Shown piece by piece: positions 54,101 through 60,927 of a DNA stretch of 64,000 nt. A program made the position numbers and the translations under genes. The DNA is taken from assembly GCA_900752435.1 (NCBI GenBank), contig CAADVD010000010.1, positions 62,001 to 126,000 of the forward strand, read 5' to 3'. Source of the DNA: Oscillospiraceae bacterium. GTDB taxonomy: Bacteria > Bacillota > Clostridia > Oscillospirales > Ruminococcaceae. Under the pieces are notes generated by a model. It saw nothing but the letters and a program-made list of their open reading frames with translations. It was not told where the DNA came from and did not search any database. Positions within the stretch are counted from its first letter, which is position 1, and the number at the start of each line of letters is the position of its first letter.

Positions 54101-54473
54101 CGGGCTGATTGAGATAGTCTTGCGACGAGGTATCCATGTCCTTTGGCAATGAATGAATGCGCACGACGCACTCCTTATCGTTCAGCGTCACCAAAGTATC
54201 CGCTAAATAACCCGGCATTACCGCTTGAATTCCATCGGTATCGCGGATGGCTTCGACATCCCCTTCCGTAAAGCCCATGGTGGAAAGCAGCTGCAAATCC
54301 ATCATTTGCTGTTCATCGGCATAGGCATCAACGGTAGCGCGCATGTGAGGCGCGGTGGTGCGCAGGCCGGTGTAAAACCCTGACCCGAGCGCCACGATGG
54401 CGGCTATGGCCAAAAATCGACTCATGGAATGCGTAATGGAGCGGAAAACATCCTTGCTGAATGCTTTTTTCAT
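51132..54473 (-). CDS. large FtsX-like ABC permease with extracellular coiled coil
   Basis: 1113 residues. One N-terminal membrane helix (RFLAIAAIVALGSGFYTGL), a MacB-type periplasmic core, a long Ala/Gln/Glu heptad region (~residues 255-555) and two FtsX permease domains of three and four helices (VLPILFFLVAALVSLTTM onward; VILVIIVCSGLLAFVVLYNL onward; end KKLRNISMVESLKSVD). It is the permease half of a type VII ABC system that transmits force rather than carries a solute. The customary ATPase gene is not adjacent on either side. An extended -10 TGCTATAAT lies ~75 bases upstream. Confidence 0.9.
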   Translation of the reverse strand: MKKAFSKDVFRSITHSMSRFLAIAAIVALGSGFYTGLRTTAPHMRATVDAYADEQQMMDLQLLSTMGFTEGDVEAIRDTDGIQAVMPGYLADTLVTLNDKECVVRIHSLPKDMDTSSQDYLNQPVLKEGRMPERSGECVINEMDLEGVPTLLGQTLTLEDPEGILDDNLSVQTYTVVGIVKTPYYLSFSLGEANNGLGSIDNYMYVPEEDFCQPYYTNLYATVDGARELDAFSDDYQETVDDVVRSLEELANDRAQIRVQELRDLVNQQLDEAQQKLDSSKADANKQLADAAQKLADGEREIAENEQKLATAEQQLQSAAAEIESGWSAYNNGVQELAQKRIDTEAQFAAAEQQLADGEAQANEAQAQLESAKAELDAQSGNIEQAQAAKEQLNNTIAQLQQATDWAELIGADRVVAALTAQMEELQAQLAQVEDALAQYDNAVAQYESGMAQLEASRQQLANGRAELESQRAQAPAQFAAAEQQLAQSKEALQAGEAELASGRTELEQGRAQLAEAKKQLEDGRKEYEAAKTEAEQKIADGQREIDEEREKITDFEAPTWYVLDRDSNVGFASFDGDADRMDSLSTVLPILFFLVAALVSLTTMTRMVDEERVLIGTYKALGYSKGKIAFKYLLYAALATVSGSILGSIALGNVIPVVCWNSYRIMYTGPDLIWSFPWKFALIGCLASACCTMLAAVSACWSSLKENPSVLMLPKAPRAGKRILLEHIKPIWKHMKFSQKVTARNLFLYKRRLIMTVVGIAGCTALLLTGFGIKDSVSGILTNQYDDIYQYNMVCEFKEKGVLSSETEQLLADSDAIDRYLKMSSTSAEVFGADDSVYASIVVPEHTDELKDFIKLRTRRGHEDIPFGEDSVVITEKLAKLLNLSVGDTFSIKNSQNERVEFQVDAITEHYFSHCVYLPPALYEQITGDAPLYNQIVAVCAQDEASQQTITDALLEQDDVGSVDFTDNLSESFNTMIDSLDYVILVIIVCSGLLAFVVLYNLTNINVTERVREIATIKVLGFYDKEVSAYVYRETSVLTVIGCLLGLALGVVMHSFVIQTVEVEMVMFGRQVQPMSFVYAALLTLVFAIIVNLVMGKKLRNISMVESLKSVD

Positions 54474-54616
54474 CCGGTTCGCCCTTTCTGTTTCTGATTG
54501 TTTCTTGCATTTCTTCTGTAATTTTGCAAAGTTTTTCTTTTTATCATTATAGCATAAAATGGATTTGAAAACGCGAACAAAATGTAACGGAATAGAGAAT
54601 AATTCAAAGGCGCAAT

Positions 54617-54645
54617 TTGCGTTTTGCCGCTAAACATGGTATTCT
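54617..54645 (+). promoter_or_regulatory. promoter of the toxin-like mRNA
   Basis: TTGCGT (54617-54622), 17 bases, TATTCT (54640-54645). Start predicted near 54652, leaving a ~58-base leader. Confidence 0.6.
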
Positions 54646-54709
54646 TAGTCTAAGGTGTTACCTGACACGGTAGGCGGTTTAATCTTGCCCCAGAAATGGG
54701 GTGTGCCCT

Positions 54710-54808
54710 ATGGATAACGATTACATATGGATTTTGCTTATACTTTTAGTCGTATACAGAATACTAAGTGATTCCAACTCCAATGGGAGAAACAATAAAA
54801 AAAGATAA
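54710..54808 (+). CDS. 32-residue hydrophobic peptide, candidate type I toxin
   Basis: Too short for normal gene finding. It reads MDNDYIWILLILLVVY, then RILSDSNSNGRNNKKR: an acidic start, one membrane-spanning helix and a basic, asparagine-rich tail, the build of type I toxins such as TxpA, BsrG or Fst. The Shine-Dalgarno GGGG lies inside a hairpin (CCCC-AGAAAT-GGGG, about 54688-54701), which would restrain translation. An antisense promoter reads towards it and the two RNAs would overlap at their 3' ends. No homologue is known to me, so function rests on architecture. Confidence 0.65.
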   Translation: MDNDYIWILLILLVVYRILSDSNSNGRNNKKR

Positions 54809-54885
54809 CCGCCCTCTAGCCTAAATGGTGCGGTTATCTCTTAACTAAAACCTGGGGCGAACCGTCTATCGGTAACGCCTTTTGT
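54797..54885 (-). ncRNA. candidate antisense antitoxin RNA
   Basis: Predicted ~89-base RNA from the minus-strand promoter at 54892-54920. It runs through the complement of the toxin mRNA's 3' part and ends at GATAACCGC...GCGGTTATC (54804-54838) followed by T7 on the minus strand, a clear intrinsic terminator inside the last toxin codons. Confidence 0.65.
54855..54883 (+). terminator. terminator of the toxin-like mRNA
   Basis: GGCGAACCG-TCTAT-CGGTAACGCC then TTTT. It makes the sense RNA end within the antisense start region. Confidence 0.75.
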
Positions 54886-54891
54886 ATTTTT

Positions 54892-54920
54892 AGTATACCC
54901 TGTTTTTAAAAAAATGTCAA
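54892..54920 (-). promoter_or_regulatory. consensus promoter of the antisense RNA
   Basis: TTGACA (54915-54920), 17 bases, TATACT (54892-54897). It is stronger than the toxin promoter and drives no protein-coding gene. Confidence 0.85.
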
Positions 54921-54956
54921 TCCGTTTACCGCATACCGGTTCAACTTCTCAAGCAC

Positions 54957-55877
54957 TTAGTTGCCGTCTTTTAAAATTTCCTCTTTGCGCGCCAAAACAT
55001 CGCCGTGCAGCAGTTCATCAAAAAAGGTTTCTTCCCCGACGCGGTCAAGCAAAGCCGCCAAACGTTCCTTTGGCTGTCCCTTTTCGCGGAACAGAAGCAT
55101 GGTCTTTTCAATCATATCCAGCGCTTCCTCTTCCGTATACACGCCCGGAAGCATTGAGCCATGGCGGGTCTTTTTGCCCCAGCGGCCACCAATGAAAATG
55201 CGGAACGCTTTGGTTCCCGGCTTGACGGCATGGAAGTAGCATTTGCCGACACAGCGGCCGCAGTGGTTGCAAATCTCCGGATTAACGGTCATTTTGCCGT
55301 CCACCACACTGGCCGCACCCATCGGGCAGTTGAGCTCAATGGCACACTTTTTACAGCCGCGGCAGAGTTCTTTATCAAATTCGGAATAATGCACGCCCAT
55401 CAGACCAAAATCATTTAAATCCGGTTTCACACAGTTGTTTGGACAGCCGCCCACGGCAATTTTGAATTTGTGCGGCAATTTCACATTTTCATAACCGACA
55501 AAAAAACGATCGTGAATTTTTTCCGCAATTGCCTGCGTATCGCAGTTGCCAAACTTGCAGACCGTTCCCTTACACGCTACCACAGGACGAACTTTGTCTC
55601 CGGTTCCGCCGGTTACCATGCCTTCTTGAGCAATGTAGTTCTGTGCAGCTTCAATATCTTCGTATTGAATTGCCGGAATTTCAACGGTCAAACGAGTGGT
55701 CAGTGCAAGAGTGCCGTTGCCCCATTTATCCGCAACTTCGGATAGATTTTTCCACTGTGCCGCTGTCAGTACGCCGTTTTTTGTCAGCACACGCATGGAA
55801 AAGCCATCATTTGTCGTATTTTTCAAAAACCCCATCGCTTTAACACGCCGAATATCTGCCGGTTTTAAATCTGCCAT
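54957..55877 (-). CDS. siroheme sulfite/nitrite reductase-type protein with ferredoxin domain
   Basis: 306 residues. An N-terminal half-domain (NDGFSMRVLTKNGVLTAAQ...LALTTRLTVEIPAI) and siroheme-Fe4S cysteines in CKGTVCKFGNCD and GGCPNNCVKPDLNDFG define the sulfite/nitrite reductase fold. Two Fe4S motifs follow (CRGCKKCAIELNCP, CNHCGRCVGKC). The plan equals that of the anaerobic sulfite reductase subunit AsrC; AsrA and AsrB are not here. ATG 55877 with AGAGGAA replaces a longer frame to 56138 that overlaps the LysR gene. Divergent from LysR and the siroheme pathway genes, which supports its cofactor. Confidence 0.88.
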   Translation of the reverse strand: MADLKPADIRRVKAMGFLKNTTNDGFSMRVLTKNGVLTAAQWKNLSEVADKWGNGTLALTTRLTVEIPAIQYEDIEAAQNYIAQEGMVTGGTGDKVRPVVACKGTVCKFGNCDTQAIAEKIHDRFFVGYENVKLPHKFKIAVGGCPNNCVKPDLNDFGLMGVHYSEFDKELCRGCKKCAIELNCPMGAASVVDGKMTVNPEICNHCGRCVGKCYFHAVKPGTKAFRIFIGGRWGKKTRHGSMLPGVYTEEEALDMIEKTMLLFREKGQPKERLAALLDRVGEETFFDELLHGDVLARKEEILKDGN

Positions 55878-55989
55878 CTTGATTCCTCTTTCTTTTTCCA
55901 CATATTTTTCAGAAAATGTTGAAACTTTGAAAGCCGCCTTAACTTTTCTTTTTATATTATAGCACTTGCCTTGTGAAAATAAAAATAGT

Positions 55990-55995
55990 ATTATA
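55990..55995 (-). promoter_or_regulatory. -10 of the siroheme reductase gene
   Basis: Minus-strand TATAAT; a second, extended -10 (TGCTATAAT) occurs closer to the gene. The -35 is weak, as expected for activator-dependent promoters. Confidence 0.5.
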
Positions 55996-56006
55996 GAATA
56001 TAGTTC

Positions 56007-56021
56007 ATAGGCAAAACCTAT
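56007..56021. promoter_or_regulatory. LysR-type operator candidate
   Basis: ATAGG-CAAAA-CCTAT, a 15-base dyad of the T-N11-A form, between the divergent reductase and LysR genes and near the -35 of the reductase promoter. Confidence 0.55.
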
Positions 56022-56067
56022 CATTTGATTAAAACACATTAGAATTTTCATGATTGGAGATGCAGCG

Positions 56068-57021
56068 ATGACCATTCGCCATTTGCGGATTTTTATTGAG
56101 GTGGCGGAAAGCGGAAAAATGAGTTTGGCCGCTTCCAAATTCTTTTTGTCCCAACCAACCGTCAGCCAAGTGATTGCAGAATTGGAAAGCCATTATGAGG
56201 TACGCTTGTTTGAGCGCTTGTCCAAACGCCTGCACATCACCAGTGCCGGACGTACCTTACTGGCACAAGCCAAGCAAGTGGTGGCTTCCTTTGACGATTT
56301 GGAGCGCACCATGCGGCAGACTGGTTCCAAACAGCCGCTCCGCATGGGCGCCAGCGTGACAGTGGGTACTTGTTTGATGAATCGGGTGAGCGATCAGTTT
56401 CGCAAGCGGAATTCGGAAGCGCCGCTTTCGGTGTATGTCAACAACACCAGCGTCATTGAGAAGCAACTGTTGGACAGCGCACTGGACTTGGCGTTGGTAG
56501 AAGGGGAAATCAAGAGTCCTGATTTGGTTGTCACGCCAGTCACGGATGACTATTTGGTATTGGTGTGTTCTGCGGCGCACCCGTTTGCACATCGGGAGGT
56601 CATTTGTCCGCAGGAATTGGGACAGGAGACATTTATCCTGCGCGAAAAGGGCAGCGGAACAAGAGAATTGTTTGAGCAATTTATGGAGGAACAGCACCTT
56701 CCGCTTCATGTAGCGTGGGTGTGCAACAACTCCGAGGCCATCAAAAACGCGGTGCTGGGCAATCAAGGGCTGTCGGTGATCTCGGCGCGTCTGGTGGAGA
56801 ACGAAATTTTGGAGCAAAAAATCCATGTGGTGCGCTTACAGGAATGTGTGCAGTATCGGCACTGCATCTGGAAGCGCAATTTCAAGCTGGTGCTGCACAA
56901 GGACAAGTATATCACGCCGGCTGTTTCCGCAATGCGGGAGACGGTGCTGTCCTTCGCGGAGGATGAGGTCGCACAGTGGCTTCCGGCCGTGCCTGCTTTT
57001 TATGATGAGGGGGATTCATGA
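56068..57021 (+). CDS. LysR-family transcriptional regulator
   Basis: A 317-residue activator-type protein. The helix-turn-helix is in MSLAASKFFLSQPTVSQVIAELE; residues ~90-300 form the two-lobed effector domain (LRMGASVTVGTCLMN...). GGAG is 8 bases before ATG 56068. It is divergent from the siroheme reductase gene and its stop codon is immediately followed by the hemA start, so it most likely controls both. The inducer, perhaps a sulfur or nitrogen compound, is inference. Confidence 0.92.
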   Translation: MTIRHLRIFIEVAESGKMSLAASKFFLSQPTVSQVIAELESHYEVRLFERLSKRLHITSAGRTLLAQAKQVVASFDDLERTMRQTGSKQPLRMGASVTVGTCLMNRVSDQFRKRNSEAPLSVYVNNTSVIEKQLLDSALDLALVEGEIKSPDLVVTPVTDDYLVLVCSAAHPFAHREVICPQELGQETFILREKGSGTRELFEQFMEEQHLPLHVAWVCNNSEAIKNAVLGNQGLSVISARLVENEILEQKIHVVRLQECVQYRHCIWKRNFKLVLHKDKYITPAVSAMRETVLSFAEDEVAQWLPAVPAFYDEGDS

Positions 57022-58254
57022 GTGAATATTCGGATGATTGGCATTGATTACAATCGGGCTTCCATCGCCGACCGCGAACTGTTTTCGCTGACGCAGACGT
57101 ATGCGGCTCGAACAGCACAGGCATTTGTGGAACAGGGATTGTGTGCCGGCTGTGTGGTGCTCTCCACCTGCAACCGCACGGAAATTTGGCTGAGCGCGTG
57201 CAGAGAGGACGTTCGGCCGGTGGACGTGTTTTGCCGAATGAAGCAGGTTGAACCGGCGGAATACACGGCGTATTTTCAGGAGCGCAGCAGTGAAGAGGCG
57301 GTGCGGTATCTGTTTTCCTTGGCCTGCGGACTGGAATCGCAGATTTTTGGAGAGGATCAGATTTTGACGCAGGTAAAACAGGCGCTGACGCTGGCAAGGG
57401 AACATCAGTGCGCGGACGCGGTGCTGGAGGTTCTGTTCCGCCACGCGGTGACCTGCGCGAAACGGGTAAAATCTTCGGTAAGGTTGACGGCACAAAACGC
57501 GTCTGTTCCAGCAAGAGCAACGGCGCTGTTGGAGGAACAGCTCGGTTGTTTGACTGGCAAACGATGTCTGGTGATTGGCAACGGTGAAATCGGTCGGCTG
57601 TGTGCACGGTGCTTAGTGGACAAGGGTTGTGCGGTACGCATGACACTGCGGCAGTACAAACGGCAGGATGTGGTGATTCCGATGGGCGTGGATATTTTGC
57701 CGTATGAGGAGCGCTTTTCGGTATTGGGACAAATGGATGTGGTCGTGAGTGCAACGCTCAGTCCGCATTACACGCTGTCGCTGGAACAGGTACGGGATGC
57801 GTTGCACGGGCGTTCCGTAGTTCTGGTCGATTTGGCTGTACCGCGGGACATTGACCCGGCCATCGGAGAATTGGAATCGGTGACGCTGTATGACATGGAC
57901 AAGCTGGGACTGAAAATGGATACGGCCAAATTACCGGCGGTGCAGAAGGCAAACTTGCTGATTGAGGAATATGTGGCGGATTTTGAGCATTGGTATTATT
58001 TTAAGGACTATGTGAAGTCCGTGAAGCGCATCGGCAAGCTGATTGGCAAGGAGACGCGCGGAAAGCTTAAGCCGACGTTCAAGGCCATGGCGTTGGATGA
58101 GGTGGAACATGCTCAGCTTCAAAAGGCGGTGGAAAAGGCTTCGGCAAAAGCGGTGACCAAACTGCTCTACGGGCTGAAAGAAACGCTGGAGCAGGACAAA
58201 TGGGAGGAGTGCATCCGTGCATTGGAGCACTCGGCCGAACAGATTCAGAAATAG
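57022..58254 (+). CDS. hemA: glutamyl-tRNA reductase
   Basis: First committed step of tetrapyrrole synthesis: glutamyl-tRNA to glutamate 1-semialdehyde. 410 residues with the catalytic Cys in LSTCNRTEIW, the AGLESQIFGEDQI-like CGLESQIFGEDQILTQV and the NADPH site CLVIGNGEIGRL. GTG start directly after the LysR stop, with GAGGGGG 8 bases upstream. An in-frame ATG at 57034 is less well placed. Operon LysR-hemA-hemC-cobA/hemD. Confidence 0.96.
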   Translation: MNIRMIGIDYNRASIADRELFSLTQTYAARTAQAFVEQGLCAGCVVLSTCNRTEIWLSACREDVRPVDVFCRMKQVEPAEYTAYFQERSSEEAVRYLFSLACGLESQIFGEDQILTQVKQALTLAREHQCADAVLEVLFRHAVTCAKRVKSSVRLTAQNASVPARATALLEEQLGCLTGKRCLVIGNGEIGRLCARCLVDKGCAVRMTLRQYKRQDVVIPMGVDILPYEERFSVLGQMDVVVSATLSPHYTLSLEQVRDALHGRSVVLVDLAVPRDIDPAIGELESVTLYDMDKLGLKMDTAKLPAVQKANLLIEEYVADFEHWYYFKDYVKSVKRIGKLIGKETRGKLKPTFKAMALDEVEHAQLQKAVEKASAKAVTKLLYGLKETLEQDKWEECIRALEHSAEQIQK

Positions 58255-58266
58255 GAGGGGATTGCG

Positions 58267-59151
58267 GTGAAAACACTGCGTGTGGGAAGCCGGGACAGCA
58301 AGCTGGCGGTGATGCAGACGGAGCTGGTGCTGGAGCAAATACACAAACGGCATCCGGAGGTAAACATTGAGTTGGTGACACTCAAAACCACGGGGGATTT
58401 AATTTTGGACAAAACGCTGGATAAAATCGGCGGCAAAGGGCTGTTTGTCAAGGAGTTGGATGCGGCGCTTTTGGAGGGGCGGATTGATTTGTCGGTGAGC
58501 AGTCTCAAGGACTTGCCGATGGAGGAAAGTCCAGAACTACCGGTGGTGTGCTATGCCAAGCGCGGAGATGCGAGGGATGCACTGGTATTGCCGGAAAATA
58601 CACTGCATCAGCCGGTCGGACAGAACATCGGGTCGTCCAGCGCACGGCGGCAATTGCAGTTAAAAGCACTTTTTCCCGATGCGGCGGTGTCGAGCGTTCG
58701 GGGAAACATTGTGACGCGTTTGGCAAAGCTGGATCGCGGTGAGTATTCCGCACTGATTTTGGCAAGTGCTGGACTGAAACGTGCCGGTTTGGCGCACCGC
58801 ATCAGCCGGATTTTTTCGCCGGAGGAAATGCTTCCGGCGGCTGGACAGGGCACGCTGGCGGTGCAGGCGCGGGCGGATTTTGACGTTTCCTTTTTCGATG
58901 GAATACACGATGTGCCGACGATGTACACCGCACTGGCTGAACGCGCGTTTGTGCGTGCGCTCAACGGGGGATGTTCGTCGCCGATTGCGGCGTATGCGGC
59001 GGTGCAGGGACAGGAAATGAAGCTGACCGGCTTACACTACAGCGAAGCAAGCGGGCGGCATGTGGTGCGAAGTATCGTTGGCGATGTTCGACAAGCAGAG
59101 CTGTTGGGTGAACAGTTGGCCGTGTTGTGCAAAAAGGAGCTGGAAGAATGA
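58267..59151 (+). CDS. hemC: porphobilinogen deaminase (hydroxymethylbilane synthase)
   Basis: Joins four porphobilinogens into hydroxymethylbilane. 294 residues: LRVGSRDSKLAVMQTELV, VKELDAALLEGRIDLSVSSLKDLP, and the dipyrromethane-cofactor cysteine in LNGGCSSPIAAYA. GTG start with AGGAGGGG; it follows hemA by 12 bases. hemB, needed to make porphobilinogen, is not in this window. Confidence 0.97.
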   Translation: MKTLRVGSRDSKLAVMQTELVLEQIHKRHPEVNIELVTLKTTGDLILDKTLDKIGGKGLFVKELDAALLEGRIDLSVSSLKDLPMEESPELPVVCYAKRGDARDALVLPENTLHQPVGQNIGSSSARRQLQLKALFPDAAVSSVRGNIVTRLAKLDRGEYSALILASAGLKRAGLAHRISRIFSPEEMLPAAGQGTLAVQARADFDVSFFDGIHDVPTMYTALAERAFVRALNGGCSSPIAAYAAVQGQEMKLTGLHYSEASGRHVVRSIVGDVRQAELLGEQLAVLCKKELEE

Positions 59152-60650
59152 AACAGGGAAAAGTGTGGCTGGTTGGCGCTGGGCCTTCCGATGCAGGACT
59201 ATTGACCTTAAAGGGAAAGCATTTGTTGGAAACGGCGGATGTGGTGGTCTATGACCGGCTGGTGGGTACGGCAATTTTGGGGATGATTCCAAAGGATGTG
59301 CGGCAAATTGACGTAGGCAAGCGCGCCGGACACCATCCGGTGCCGCAGGAGGAAATCAATGCGATTTTGCTCCGAGAAGCACAGCAGGGAAATCGGGTGG
59401 TGCGGCTCAAGGGCGGCGACCCGTTTCTGTTCGGACGCGGCGGCGAAGAGCTGGAATTGCTGACGGAGCACGGCGTGCCATTTGAGGTTGTGCCGGGTGT
59501 GCCGTCGGCGATCGCAGTGCCGGCTTATGCTGGCATTCCGGTAACGCATCGCGATTTTTGTTCCTCCGTGCACATCATTACGGCGCACAAAAAGCGTGGA
59601 AGTACGGATAAGCTGGATTATGCCAAATTGGTTGGTTTGGATGGTACGCTGGTGTTCTTGATGGGTGTTGGGGCGTTGGCGGATATTTGCCATGGACTGC
59701 TGGAAGCTGGGATAGAAGAAACAATGCCGGCGGCGGTACTGGAACGCGGTACGACGGCGGCACAGCGGCGGATTGTTTCTACGGTAGCGGAGCTTCCGCA
59801 GAAAGCGGCACTGGCGCAGATTCAGACGCCGGCTATCATTCTGGTGGGCAAGGTCTGTGCGCTGGCAGAAGTGTTTCATTGGGCGGAGGATCGGCCGCTG
59901 GGCGGAGCACGCGTATTTGTCACGCGTCCGAGGGAAAAGGCTTCCCGTTTAGCAGAACGGCTTACCGATTTGGGGGCGGAGGTATTGGAGCTTCCGGCCA
60001 TTGCGCCAAGAGCAATCCAGCCGAATGCGGCCTTGGAACGGGTGTTGGTACAGTTGGAGCAATACCAATGGGTGGCGTTTACCAGTGCGGCGGCGGTGGA
60101 AATTTTCTTCGAGGCGCTGAAGCGTCGGCGGATGGATGTGCGCACGTTGGCGGGGATGAAATTTGCTGTGGTCGGCAGGGCAACACAGCGTGCGGTGGAG
60201 GAGCACGGCTTGTTTGTGGACGTTGTACCGGAGCAGTTCGGCGGACGAGCTCTGGGAGAAGCAATGGCTCGGCGAGTGGCTGCAGGCGAACAAGTGCTGT
60301 TGTTGCGTGCAAAAGAGGCGCATCCGGATTTGTCAGAAGTGTTGGCAGAAAAGGGGATTGCTTTTGAGGATGTCGCCATATATGAGACGGTATTGGAAGA
60401 ATGCTCGGCGATTGCGGTGCAGGAGGGCGATTTGGCCGCATTTGCCAGCGCTTCTGCGGTAAGAGGGTTTGTACAGGCGGTATCGTGCGCGGAGGTTTCA
60501 AAAGTACAAGCGGTTTGCATTGGATCACAGACGGCGGCAGAAGCAGAGAAACAGGGAATGGCTTGTGTGGTGGCAAAGAATGCTACCATTGATGATTTGG
60601 TCAATGCGGTGGTATTGGCTTATCGGGGCGAAGAGGAAGTGTTGAGATGA
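59148..60650 (+). CDS. cobA-hemD: uroporphyrinogen-III C-methyltransferase / uroporphyrinogen-III synthase fusion
   Basis: A 500-residue bifunctional protein. Residues 1-~245 are the SAM-dependent methyltransferase (KVWLVGAGPSDAGLLTLKG, VRLKGGDPFLFGRGGEE, PVTHRDF), making precorrin-2; residues ~250-500 are HemD (ARVFVTRPREKASRLAERL, AFTSAAAVEIFFEAL, FASASAVRGF), closing the ring. No NAD-dependent precorrin-2 dehydrogenase/ferrochelatase (CysG-B or MET8 type) domain is attached. Start ATG 59148 overlaps the hemC stop and has AAGGAG 8 bases upstream. Confidence 0.95.
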   Translation: MKQGKVWLVGAGPSDAGLLTLKGKHLLETADVVVYDRLVGTAILGMIPKDVRQIDVGKRAGHHPVPQEEINAILLREAQQGNRVVRLKGGDPFLFGRGGEELELLTEHGVPFEVVPGVPSAIAVPAYAGIPVTHRDFCSSVHIITAHKKRGSTDKLDYAKLVGLDGTLVFLMGVGALADICHGLLEAGIEETMPAAVLERGTTAAQRRIVSTVAELPQKAALAQIQTPAIILVGKVCALAEVFHWAEDRPLGGARVFVTRPREKASRLAERLTDLGAEVLELPAIAPRAIQPNAALERVLVQLEQYQWVAFTSAAAVEIFFEALKRRRMDVRTLAGMKFAVVGRATQRAVEEHGLFVDVVPEQFGGRALGEAMARRVAAGEQVLLLRAKEAHPDLSEVLAEKGIAFEDVAIYETVLEECSAIAVQEGDLAAFASASAVRGFVQAVSCAEVSKVQAVCIGSQTAAEAEKQGMACVVAKNATIDDLVNAVVLAYRGEEEVLR

Positions 60651-60812
60651 AGCAATCCAAAATTGCATTTTTTGAACCGTGGTTTTTTCTGTTCTTTGGG
60701 ATTTTTCATCTGCATCGGATTTGGGGACTGGTTGACCGAAACGCTTATGCAGACTTTTGGATGAGTGTAATGGCGCAAAAAGGGGCGTTTTACTATTATC
60801 TATGCGGGAAAT
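60647..60812 (+). pseudogene. truncated small membrane protein, fifth gene of the hem operon
   Basis: The ATG overlaps the stop of the preceding gene (ATGA). The reading frame starts with plausible protein (MKQSKIAFFEPWFFLFFGIF, then HLHRIWGLVDR and DFWMSVMAQKGAFYYYL), containing one hydrophobic segment. It then runs into GC-rich, low-complexity DNA (GGACGCGCAGTGCGCGCCCC, about 60813-60832), a terminator and the antisense of the GH13 gene without a stop until 61360. I interpret it as a gene whose 3' end was replaced, perhaps by a small repeat; the coordinates are approximate. Confidence 0.4.
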
Positions 60813-60836
60813 CGGACGCGCAGTGCGCGCCCCTAC
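60813..60836. repeat. GC-rich palindromic repeat remnant
   Basis: CGGACGCGCAGTGCGCGCCC followed by CTAC. It resembles the intergenic GTAGGGGCGCGCACTGCGCG elements seen in Ruminococcaceae-like genomes; the family identity is from memory only. Confidence 0.35.
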
Positions 60837-60874
60837 AAGTTCCATTTTCATACATGCAAAAATATACATGCAAA

Positions 60875-60913
60875 AATACCGCATACAGAGCAAGCTCTGT
60901 ATGCGGTATTTTT
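60875..60913. terminator. bidirectional intrinsic terminator
   Basis: AATACCGCATACAGAG/CTCTGTATGCGGTATT with CAAG loop, T-runs on both strands; ends the hem operon and the GH13 gene. A short tandem duplication (ATACATGCAAAAAT) precedes it. Confidence 0.9.
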
Positions 60914-60927
60914 ATGCGTTTATTGCC

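Noticed and set aside
55878..56138. 87-codon N-terminal extension of the siroheme reductase
   Set aside because: It would overlap the divergent LysR gene, has no ribosome-binding site and does not resemble the family; ATG 55877 has one.
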